Shown: piece after piece, positions 7,786-14,691 of the stretch
How positions within the stretch are numbered: position 1 is the stretch's first letter
How the letters are laid out: each line of letters starts with the position of its first letter
DNA from: Bordetella parapertussis
GTDB taxonomy: Bacteria; Pseudomonadota; Gammaproteobacteria; Burkholderiales; SG8-39
Direction: 5' to 3'
Length of the DNA stretch: 18,838 bases
NCBI GenBank assembly: GCA_945906975.1
Contig: CAMDRY010000021.1
Coordinates: 1-18,838 of the forward strand
Translations under genes and position numbers: made by a program
The notes under the pieces: generated by a model
The model's database searches: none
Seen by the model: the letters and a program-made list of their open reading frames with translations, nothing else
What the model was told of the DNA's origin: nothing

Positions 7786-8172
7786 GTTGACAAAGCTTGC
7801 ACACTTTAATCAGGAATCTGCTTGGTCCGACCTAATTCGATAGGCTGGCTTTGTCGTGTCTTTATATTAGGCTTATGGGGGGGCTTTCCGCCCCAATGAC
7901 CATGTAAGCGGCGGCGGCGTTTGCCTTCATTTATTTTTGTGTTGCGATAAACGGCATTTTCGTTGATCGCCTGGTGGATGGTGCGAATAAAAAAGGACGG
8001 CGACTGGGATTGACACCCGCACCCTGCGAGCCGCTCAGGCCTGACTGGCGTCGGTGGGATGGACAGGCGGGACGCACATGATGCGCCGGCTACGGTGTGG
8101 TCGTTTTGTAGAATAATGTCCTTGCGACCGCTACGTCGCAGCGTGCTTAACCGGATTAACAGGAGATTTAAA
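7786..8172. other. 387-nt intergenic region without a recognisable gene
   Basis: No convincing protein or RNA gene was found between ubiX and the NTF2-like gene. Visible structures are a hairpin at 7877-7894 (GGGG/CCCC with a G-G mismatch, loop CTTT) that could weakly terminate ubiX but lacks a T tract, a perfect 10-bp palindrome TCAGGCCTGA at 8035-8044, and a G-rich stretch at 8053-8073 enclosed by GCGTC/GACGC arms. A TAGAAT hexamer at 8109-8114 is a possible -10 element for the downstream gene, with no good -35. Minus-strand open frames across it have no family features. Confidence 0.6.
8161..8165 (+). promoter_or_regulatory. Shine-Dalgarno AGGAG deciding a TTG start
   Basis: AGGAG is the strongest ribosome binding site in this part of the window. 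It lies 7 nt before the in-frame TTG at 8173. The next in-frame ATG (8185) is 19 nt away, too far for this site, and the upstream in-frame ATG (8116) has none. Confidence 0.7.
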
Positions 8173-8784
8173 TTGGAATTGCTGATGCAGGAAAGACTCG
8201 CCATTGTCGAAGTTGTCAACAATTGGGCGTTGTGGCGCGATGCCGGGTTTTGGGACCGCTTTCGCACGGTTTGGCACAAGGAAGGCTGGATGAGCGCTAC
8301 CTGGTTTCAGGGGCCCGCGGAAGAATTTATTGGTCATAGCATCAAGGGTTTTGAGGCTGGAAACATTATCCTGCATTTTCTGGGCGGTGTGACCGTTGAT
8401 CTGGCCGGCGACCGTGCCATTGCGCAGACCAAAATGACGATCACCCAGCGCGGTCCGGTGGAGGGGGTGGAAATCGAGGTGGTGTGCACCGGACGGTTCT
8501 ACGATTTTTTTGAGAAGCGCGAGGGCCAGTGGGCCATCGTGCGGCGACAGCCGATTTACGAACGTGATCATATGAAGCCGGTTCATCCGTCGGATAAGGT
8601 ATCGCTCGATAAGGCCTTGCTTGAGAGCTTTCCTATCGGTTATCGCAATCTTGCCTACTTGCAGACGCGACTCGGATTCAAGGTTAAGTCCGACATGCCT
8701 GGCCTGAAAGGCGATATCGTTCAAGCGCTGTACAAGCGTGGGCAAGACTGGCTCGACGGAAAAAATTCCGCACTACCTGTCTGA
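8173..8784 (+). CDS. NTF2-like / SnoaL-like domain protein
   Basis: This is a 203-residue cytoplasmic protein. The N-terminal half resembles the NTF2/SnoaL alpha+beta cone fold: a helix with LAIVEVVNNWALWRDAGFWDRF, then FQGPAEEFIGHSIKGF and the strands IILHFLGGVTVDLAGDRAIAQTKMTI, VVCTGRFYDFFEKREGQWAIVRRQPIYERD. The C-terminal 60 residues form an additional helical tail. Family members are small-molecule enzymes (isomerases, dehydratases, cyclases) or binding proteins, so no reaction can be assigned. TTG at 8173 is taken as the start because AGGAG sits 7 nt upstream. ATG 8116 would add 19 basic residues unlike the family, and ATG 8185 would remove four. The gene ends in a strong composite terminator. 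The family assignment is moderately sure, the substrate unknown. Confidence 0.8.
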   Translation: MELLMQERLAIVEVVNNWALWRDAGFWDRFRTVWHKEGWMSATWFQGPAEEFIGHSIKGFEAGNIILHFLGGVTVDLAGDRAIAQTKMTITQRGPVEGVEIEVVCTGRFYDFFEKREGQWAIVRRQPIYERDHMKPVHPSDKVSLDKALLESFPIGYRNLAYLQTRLGFKVKSDMPGLKGDIVQALYKRGQDWLDGKNSALPV

Positions 8785-8790
8785 ATAGCA

Positions 8791-8828
8791 GCCTGGAAAC
8801 CCATTGCGCCAGACGGGGTTTTTCAGGC
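8791..8828 (+). other. Stop-proximal hairpin upstream of terminator
   Basis: GCCTGGAAACCC (8791-8802) can pair with 8816-8828 (GGGTTTTTCAGGC) as a 12-bp stem with one G-T wobble and one bulged T. The loop is 13 nt. It begins 6 nt after the stop of the NTF2-like gene and is followed 4 nt later by the terminator. It has no T tract of its own, so a role in mRNA 3' end stability or assisted termination is inferred. Confidence 0.6.
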
Positions 8829-8832
8829 GATG

Positions 8833-8870
8833 CAATAAAAAACGGGGCTCTTTACCCCGTTTTTTTATTG
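8833..8870. terminator. Bidirectional Rho-independent terminator
   Basis: The stem ACGGGG/CCCCGT with loop CTCTTTA (8848-8854) is flanked by six A and seven T residues, which extend the pairing out to CAAT/ATTG. It therefore works as an intrinsic terminator in both directions. It serves the NTF2-like gene on the plus strand and the convergent Bug gene on the minus strand. Confidence 0.9.
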
Positions 8871-8911
8871 CCTTAGCCGAGCAGGGCGACCCGGTGCGCG
8901 TCATGCGCGCA

Positions 8912-9862
8912 TTAATCCAGCTTTACACCGGCTTTTTTGACTGCAGCACCCCAGCGACCCAACTCGGTCTTCAGATACGTGCCGAACGAGGCCGCGTCTA
9001 AATACGCCGGGTCGGCCCCCTGTGAAATCATGCGCGTTCGCACTTCCTCCGAGGCGAGCGCTTTCTGGAAAGCCTGGGTCAGGATTGTCGTCACATCGGT
9101 CGGCATTTTTGGCGGCGCCAGTACACCGTAAAAACCGACCACCTCGAAGTCCTTTACGCCGGCTTCCTTCATGGTCGGCACATCGGGTATCGCGGCGTTA
9201 CGCTCACTGCCGGTCATGGCGAGTGCGCGCACCTTGCCAATCTTGACATACTGCGCGACCTGAGGGATCGATTCGGCGATGAATTGCACTTGTCCGGCCA
9301 AGAGGTCGGTGAAGGCTGGTGCGCTGCCCTTGTACGGTACGTGCACGATTTGCATGCCGGTCGCCGTCTGCAGCATCTCGGGCACCAGATGGGAGATGCC
9401 ACCCGTTCCGGCCGAGCCGTAGTTAAGCTTGCCCGGATTGGCTTTAGCATAGGCGATGAACTCGCCCAGAGTTTTGGCCGGAACTGCAGGACTCACCACC
9501 AGCGCCAGCGGCTGTTGCGCTGTGCGCGCAATGGGCGTGAAGTCGCGCAATGTTTCATAGCTGTTTTTGTAGATGAAGGGGTTGATGACCATGGTGCCGG
9601 TGTTGGCCATCAAAAGCGTGTAGCCATCGGGCGCGGATTTTGAAACGAAATCCGCGCCTATGGTGCCACCTGCACCCGGTTTGTAGTCTATGAGCACTGG
9701 TTGGCCAAGAATTTTGGTGAGCTGATCGGCAAGTACGCGTGCATGCGTGTCGAGGGGGCCACCGGCGGGAAAGCCGATGATGATCTTGACGGGCTTTTCA
9801 GGAAAGGCCGCGGAGGCTTGCGCTGAGAGGGCCAACATGGCGATGGCGAGCAGTAGTTTCAT
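8912..9862 (-). CDS. Bug/TctC family periplasmic solute-binding protein
   Basis: The protein has 316 residues, the standard length of the Bug family. A signal peptide (KLLLAIAMLALSAQASA) has likely cleavage before AFPEKP. The mature part shows the canonical order PVKIIIGFPAGGPLDTHARV, the GAGGTIGADFVSKSAPDGYTL loop, YGSAGTGGISHL, VHVPYKGSAPA and ESIPQ. These proteins bind carboxylates or related small anions in the periplasm. Most are orphans without their own TctAB membrane subunits, as here. On the minus strand the ATG is preceded by a purine-rich AAGGGAAG about 7 nt away. A GCGCG/CGCGC hairpin (8896-8910) immediately follows the stop, then the shared terminator. The ligand is unknown. No TctA or TctB gene is nearby. 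Confidence 0.95.
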   Translation of the reverse strand: MKLLLAIAMLALSAQASAAFPEKPVKIIIGFPAGGPLDTHARVLADQLTKILGQPVLIDYKPGAGGTIGADFVSKSAPDGYTLLMANTGTMVINPFIYKNSYETLRDFTPIARTAQQPLALVVSPAVPAKTLGEFIAYAKANPGKLNYGSAGTGGISHLVPEMLQTATGMQIVHVPYKGSAPAFTDLLAGQVQFIAESIPQVAQYVKIGKVRALAMTGSERNAAIPDVPTMKEAGVKDFEVVGFYGVLAPPKMPTDVTTILTQAFQKALASEEVRTRMISQGADPAYLDAASFGTYLKTELGRWGAAVKKAGVKLD

Positions 9863-10128
9863 TTTCTGACTTCCCTTTTCCCGGTATTACTTGGGATGAG
9901 TTTGATTTCTCCTGCAGCGATGATACCGCGCGTCGTGCCGGTCGCTGAGGAACTTGCCGCATAGATGACCGAGCGACAGCGCAAGAGGCGCCGTTCCCTG
10001 GGTTGCTGTTCCGGTGTCAATTCCCGCGCAGCTTAGCCCTGCCTTAGGTTGATGTGGTTTTGCAAACCAGCGCACACCAGAAAGGCCGGTAATCCGCGCC
10101 AATCGGTCGTCTCGGGGCTATACCGTCG

Positions 10129-13100
10129 CTATTTCAGAGTCAGATCGCTGCGGCTTGCCTTGGCTTTTTCCTTCGCCGGGGGCGTTTCAATCCGCGAGGC
10201 GAGCAGGAAAACGCGCTCGGCGGGGATGCCGGCCTTTAGCAGGGCTTGTTGCACGCTCAGCGCGCGCTGTTCGGCGAGTTGGCGCAAGTCTTCATCACTA
10301 ACACTGGTGTTAGTCAGCATCAATTTTTCCATTTCTTCCCTGGGTAGCGATTTGCTCAGACCGACGACATTGCGTGGCTTTGCAAATTTTTCTGCGGCGT
10401 AGGCGGCCTCAAGGTATTTCAGGTATTCGGAAGGTTCAACCCCCACCTCATTTAGCGATACAGCCGGCTGGCCCTGACGGGCGAGGTCACGGAATTTTTG
10501 CGTCTTTACGCTTTTTTCCAAACCGGCCTTGCGCAGTCCTTCCCTGTCCTGCTCGGAGTCGACGCGGCCGGCGATTTCGAGCTTGAGCGCCGGTCGCTCG
10601 GTAAGCGCTTTGACAAGGGTGTCGAGCTTTGCGGCCGAGGCTGCGTCTATCGAGGCATAACCGTAGGGGAATTCAACCCAGGACAACTCCTCGCCGCCGC
10701 CGAACAGCGATCCGAGCAGCGCAAACGGGGCTGTTACCGCTTTGACGATGAGATTGCCTATGATTTGAAAGACCAGACCGGCGATGCTGAACTGCGGATC
10801 ATCGAGTGAGCCCGAAATAGGCAGGTTGAGGTCGATGTTGCCCTTGCGATCCTTCAGCAACGATAGGGCGAACGAAACCGGGAGCTTGGTGGCATCAGGA
10901 CTGTCAACTTTGTCCCCCAGCGTGATTTGGTCTAGGAAAAGACGGTTCTGAGCACTAAGTGTTCGGTTTTCAAGCTTGTAATCGACGTCCAGCGACAATT
11001 TGCCTTTTTCTATGCCGTAGCCGATGTAGCGTCCCGAATAAGGCGACATCGGCGACAGGTCGAAGCCCTTGACGCTGGCTTTGATGTCGAGGAACAAGTT
11101 TTTCGATAGCGGATTGAGTTTGCCGGCGATCAACAGCGGCGCGGAATTGTCCAAGGTGCCCCGGATATCGAGCTCTGCCGGTGTTTCGGTGGTGATGCGG
11201 GTTATCGTTCCACCCAACTGCGTCAAATTGGCGGTGCGATTGGGCTTGATGAAACGGTCAGTGAAGCTGACGTTGCCCCCTTGCAGCGTAATGCGCCCGA
11301 TTTGTGTCAACGGATTGGCCGGTGCCGTCGCGGTGCGAGCCGGCGACACGAGGGCCTCCTTGTCTGTCGGCGATGGGGCGGGGGGCGGCGTTCCTGTTGC
11401 GGTGGCAGCCGCTGTTGCGGATTCGGGACGGCGCACGATGTCCTGCACGTTGAGCCTGCCTTCAGGCAGGACGATGAGGCGCGAGTAAAAATCGGTCAGC
11501 GCGATTTCGTCGATTTGCAGGCTAAGCGGGGAGAGGTTGCCGCGCAAGGCGCCTACCCGCAACGATTTCCATTTGAGCAGATCCTCGGCACTGCGGCGCT
11601 CAATGGAGGCAAACTCCGTCACATCCAGCACAGCGAAAAAATCACCGGTCACCGGTGACTGTCCGGTTGTGGCTTCACCTGGTGCTGCCAACTTCCATTT
11701 TGTCGTGCCCTTTAGGGCGATATCGCCGCTGGTGAGGTCAATGTTGAGTTTGTCGGCGAAGTAGGGCTGGAAGGGCAGAACGCTTGTCCCTTTGATGTCG
11801 ACATTCATTTCGCCCGCAAGCGGCAGCAAGCTCATTGTTCCTGATACGTTGACCGCCCCCTTCTTGTTGAGGGATGTCTTGAGGTCGAACTTTCCCTTTG
11901 CATCCCTGCGTGTGGAAAAATCTTGTACGGAGAGCAGCATGCCGTCGGCTGAAAGTTTGACGTTGCGACCTTCGGCCTTGTCGTTGAGCATCAGGCTGTA
12001 GTCCGTCAACTCGATTTTCTGCGCATTGACGACCCATTCGGACGGGGTGGTCTTGACCCTGGCGTCGGCGCTGGTCATGGTAGCTATCGTGAGCGCATCG
12101 GAACGCAGCGGCGCCGCCTTGGGAGCCAACATGGACTGCAGGTCTATCAGGCCGCTTTCGTCGCGCATTATGGCAAGGCGCCCGCCGTTGCTTGAGAGTT
12201 CACCGATGGTCAGCGCGAGCCCGGTGATGTCGACGGTGGCGCCCTTGATTTGCAGCAGGGGCAAGCGGAGCACCTCGTCCTTGCCGCCGTTCTTGGTGAG
12301 CCGCAGTCCGCCAAGCGAGACATCGGCTTTTAGCGGAACCGTGTTGGCGCTCGAATAGTTTTTCACTGACAGATCTATCGCCTCGATGGTGGCGCGCCAG
12401 GGTGTGCTGGATGCATCGTTTTCAAAGCTGTGCTTTGCTTTGGTCAAGGATAATTCGTCCAGTTCCAGCAGAAATGGCGTAGCCGGCCCGGTTGACGGCG
12501 CCGTGGTTTTCGCTTTTGGCAGCACCGCCAGCCAGTCTAGTTGCGCAGCTTCGTCGCGGCGGACGAAGAGTTCCGCACCCTCGAGTTCAAGTTTGGATAT
12601 CCGCGCATGTCGTGTCAGCGGCGCGAGGTCGGTCAGTGTGAGCTTGAGTCGCGGCAGTTTGAGCAGGGGTTTGCCGCTCGTTTCGGTGATCGTAAGGCCG
12701 GACACGCTGGCTTCACCGGAGATATTGAGCGTCGCGGATTTGTCGGGCTGGCGCTGAAATTTTAGCGCTAGCCTGGTGTCGAACTGCCCCGTGGGAATTT
12801 TTATCCTGAGGTCGCGGGGCAGGTAGTCGTTTAGTCGCGGCAATTCAAATTTGTCTATTTCAATGGCGATTTCAGTATCGAGTGATTCACGAAACAGCTT
12901 GCTCTTACCGCTTACTTCTAGCGGGGCGCCATTCACTTTTGCACTAAATTTCGGCTCGACAAAAATATCGGTCTGGCTGGGGATGCTGGATAGGAAGGGT
13001 ATTCCCAGGTTGATGTCGGCGATCTCGTGTTTCGCGCTTGCGGGTTTGTCGTCGATGTCGATGCGTCCCCGGCTGATCTGGATGTTGTGCAGCGCAAAGC

Positions 13101-13530
13101 GCGGCGTCGGCCCGTCGCTGGGTTTTGCCAGTATTTCGTCGAGGATGTCCGAGAAATTGAAGCGGCCGGGCTCCAAATGGGCGAGTCTGATGCGCGGGCC
13201 GGTGAGGCGCAACTCCTTGAGCACCGGCGCCAGTCTTATCACGGAGGCAAGTCCGACGTCGACGAATAATTCGTCGAACGCGACAAAGCTGCCGCCGCCT
13301 TCACGTTCTTTTATGGCAAACCCGTTGACAGTAAGGCTAAGCGCGTAGGGGTTGATTGCGATTTTTTCGATTGTCACTTCGCGGTGCAGTTTGGCGCCCA
13401 ATTGCTTTAGCGCGATCGATTTAACCAGCGGCGGCAGGATAAAAAAGCCAGTAATGCCAACGAGCGCAATAAGACCACCGGCCCAGAAGGCGAGTTTTTT
13501 CCAGGGGAATGTCGGGAAGGGTGTGATCAT
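10129..13530 (-). CDS. DUF748 (AsmA-like) large envelope protein
   Basis: From the ATG at 13530 the protein has 1133 residues. One N-terminal transmembrane helix (LAFWAGGLIALVGITGFFIL) anchors it in the inner membrane, and the rest is predicted periplasmic. The body is rich in amphipathic strands with repeated AsmA/DUF748 patterns (VNGFAIKE, ELFVDVGLASVIRLAPVLKELRL, GRFNFSDIL; later ISFTDRFIKPN-like and ISGSLDDPQFSIAGLV). The C-terminus has OmpA-like pieces (GYASIDAASAAKLDTLVKAL and later RALSVQQALLKAGIPAERV) separated by about 100 residues. AsmA-like proteins bridge the envelope and help move phospholipids or support outer-membrane assembly, so a similar role is inferred. An in-frame TTG at 13551 would add seven residues and also precedes the helix. 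The gene stands alone; no terminator was seen after its stop. Confidence 0.9.
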   Translation of the reverse strand: MITPFPTFPWKKLAFWAGGLIALVGITGFFILPPLVKSIALKQLGAKLHREVTIEKIAINPYALSLTVNGFAIKEREGGGSFVAFDELFVDVGLASVIRLAPVLKELRLTGPRIRLAHLEPGRFNFSDILDEILAKPSDGPTPRFALHNIQISRGRIDIDDKPASAKHEIADINLGIPFLSSIPSQTDIFVEPKFSAKVNGAPLEVSGKSKLFRESLDTEIAIEIDKFELPRLNDYLPRDLRIKIPTGQFDTRLALKFQRQPDKSATLNISGEASVSGLTITETSGKPLLKLPRLKLTLTDLAPLTRHARISKLELEGAELFVRRDEAAQLDWLAVLPKAKTTAPSTGPATPFLLELDELSLTKAKHSFENDASSTPWRATIEAIDLSVKNYSSANTVPLKADVSLGGLRLTKNGGKDEVLRLPLLQIKGATVDITGLALTIGELSSNGGRLAIMRDESGLIDLQSMLAPKAAPLRSDALTIATMTSADARVKTTPSEWVVNAQKIELTDYSLMLNDKAEGRNVKLSADGMLLSVQDFSTRRDAKGKFDLKTSLNKKGAVNVSGTMSLLPLAGEMNVDIKGTSVLPFQPYFADKLNIDLTSGDIALKGTTKWKLAAPGEATTGQSPVTGDFFAVLDVTEFASIERRSAEDLLKWKSLRVGALRGNLSPLSLQIDEIALTDFYSRLIVLPEGRLNVQDIVRRPESATAAATATGTPPPAPSPTDKEALVSPARTATAPANPLTQIGRITLQGGNVSFTDRFIKPNRTANLTQLGGTITRITTETPAELDIRGTLDNSAPLLIAGKLNPLSKNLFLDIKASVKGFDLSPMSPYSGRYIGYGIEKGKLSLDVDYKLENRTLSAQNRLFLDQITLGDKVDSPDATKLPVSFALSLLKDRKGNIDLNLPISGSLDDPQFSIAGLVFQIIGNLIVKAVTAPFALLGSLFGGGEELSWVEFPYGYASIDAASAAKLDTLVKALTERPALKLEIAGRVDSEQDREGLRKAGLEKSVKTQKFRDLARQGQPAVSLNEVGVEPSEYLKYLEAAYAAEKFAKPRNVVGLSKSLPREEMEKLMLTNTSVSDEDLRQLAEQRALSVQQALLKAGIPAERVFLLASRIETPPAKEKAKASRSDLTLK

Positions 13531-13539
13531 GTGCGCTAG

Positions 13540-13567
13540 CTTATAATTCAAAGCCTGATGTTGTAAA
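13540..13567 (-). promoter_or_regulatory. Possible sigma70-type promoter for the DUF748 gene
   Basis: Reading on the minus strand, TTTACA (13567-13562) and TATAAG (13545-13540) are separated by 16 nt, each one mismatch from consensus. Transcription would begin about 3 nt before the ATG at 13530, implying an almost leaderless mRNA and excluding the TTG start. The same bases contain TATAAT on the plus strand (13542-13547), which could serve the divergent Bug gene but lacks a -35 element. Confidence 0.35.
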
Positions 13568-13642
13568 TGAACCTGTCAGGAATTTGTGCGGGTTTGCGAC
13601 AGGGTCCGAATCGCGCACTGTGAACAGACTGGACAGAACCTA

Positions 13643-13649
13643 GGGAGGG
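13643..13649 (+). promoter_or_regulatory. Shine-Dalgarno GGGAGGG before a TTG start
   Basis: The purine-rich GGGAGGG lies 7 nt before TTG 13657. An ATG at 13652 between the two is out of frame and reads only ATG CCT TGA, so the TTG is the start of the Bug gene. Confidence 0.6.
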
Positions 13650-13656
13650 CAATGCC

Positions 13657-14655
13657 TTGAAAAGACTGCATATCTGCGGATCGCGCCTTGGCCGCTTGCT
13701 CACACTGTTTGCTGGCGTATTCACCGCGCTGCTGCTGGTAGGCCAGGCGCCCGCCCAGGAGCGCTTCCCGACCAAGCCGGTCCGGTTTATTGTCGCCACC
13801 CCGGCCACCGGTCCAGCCGATATTCTGGCGCGTGTTTATGCGCAAAAGCTCGGCGAGCGCTGGGGTCAGGCGGTGGTGGTGGAAAACCGCGTCGGTGCCA
13901 CCGGAACGATAGGCGCCGATGCCGTGGCCAAGGCGGCGCCCGATGGCTATACGCTGCTGTTCACCGTGGACCTGCCCATCGTGATGGCGCCGGCGCTGAT
14001 CAAGACGCCGTACGACCCGCGCAAGGGATTCACACCCATCGTGCTGCTGGCCGAAAGCGCAAGCATGCTGGTGGTGCACCCCTCGGTGGGCGCGACGACG
14101 CTGGCCGAGCTGGTTGCCATTGCGAAGAAAAAACCCGGCGTGCTGACCTTCTCGTCCGCCGGTCCGGCCTCGCCGGGCCATTTGTGCTCCGAAATGCTGC
14201 GCTCCAGCGCCGGCATTGATATCGTGCACGTGCCCTACAAGGGTGCCGCGCCGGCGATGACCGCGGCGCTGGCCGGCGAGGTATCGATGTTTTGCGGACC
14301 GATTCCGCAGGGCCTGCCGCATGTCAAAAGCGGCAAGCTGCGTGCCGTGGGCGTCACCAGTACCGCTGTCTCACCGCTGGTTCCCGAACTGCCGACGCTC
14401 GCGGCGACTTACCCGGGGCTGGTGTCGACCAATACCTACATGCTATATGCACCGCCGGGTACGCCGGCTGCGATCACCACACAGCTGCGCAACGATGTGC
14501 GTCGCATCTGGGAAGACAAGGACACGCGCGAGCGTCTTGGCGTGCTGGGTCTGGACATGCTGTGGCTGGAAGGTGCCGACCTCTCGCGCCGCATCGACGC
14601 AGACCTCGCCAAATGGGCCGCAGTGGTCAAGGCGGGCAATATCAAGTCGGAGTAG
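13657..14655 (+). CDS. Bug/TctC family periplasmic solute-binding protein
   Basis: The protein has 332 residues with a long signal peptide (basic start KRLHICGSRLGR, hydrophobic LLTLFAGVFTALLLVG, probable cleavage around APAQ). The mature protein has the Bug pattern FPTKPVRFIVATPATGPADILARV, VGATGTIGADAVAKAAPDGYTL, FSSAGPASPGHL, VHVPYKGAAPAMTAAL and CGPIPQ. TTG is the only usable start near the Shine-Dalgarno GGGAGGG. The loop PATGPAD replaces the commoner PAGGxxD, which may affect ligand binding. It is only about as similar to the minus-strand Bug gene as family members generally are, so it is not a recent duplicate. A sulfatase gene follows after 36 nt on the same strand with no terminator between. 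The pair may handle a sulfated or phosphonate-type compound, with this protein capturing either substrate or product. Confidence 0.93.
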   Translation: MKRLHICGSRLGRLLTLFAGVFTALLLVGQAPAQERFPTKPVRFIVATPATGPADILARVYAQKLGERWGQAVVVENRVGATGTIGADAVAKAAPDGYTLLFTVDLPIVMAPALIKTPYDPRKGFTPIVLLAESASMLVVHPSVGATTLAELVAIAKKKPGVLTFSSAGPASPGHLCSEMLRSSAGIDIVHVPYKGAAPAMTAALAGEVSMFCGPIPQGLPHVKSGKLRAVGVTSTAVSPLVPELPTLAATYPGLVSTNTYMLYAPPGTPAAITTQLRNDVRRIWEDKDTRERLGVLGLDMLWLEGADLSRRIDADLAKWAAVVKAGNIKSE

Positions 14656-14691
14656 CCGGCGGGGCTTTTATTCAAGGAAGCAGAACGCACC

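Noticed and set aside
7787..7815. Perfect -35 TTGACA after ubiX
   Set aside because: No acceptable -10 hexamer lies 15-19 nt downstream.
7999..8025. Possible degenerate tRNA T-arm on the minus strand (GGGTGTCAATCCC)
   Set aside because: Only 3 base pairs of T-stem form, the loop is not TTCRANY, and no anticodon or acceptor arms are found nearby.
10055..10069. Hairpin TGGTTT-TGC-AAACCA as a terminator for the DUF748 gene
   Set aside because: The stem is only 6 bp, lies about 60 nt after the stop, and has no T tract on either strand.
9887..10102. 71-codon open frame on the minus strand in the 266-nt gap after the DUF748 gene
   Set aside because: There is no ribosome binding site and no recognisable domain. 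The composition (rich in Arg, His and Gly) is typical of a chance frame in GC-rich DNA.
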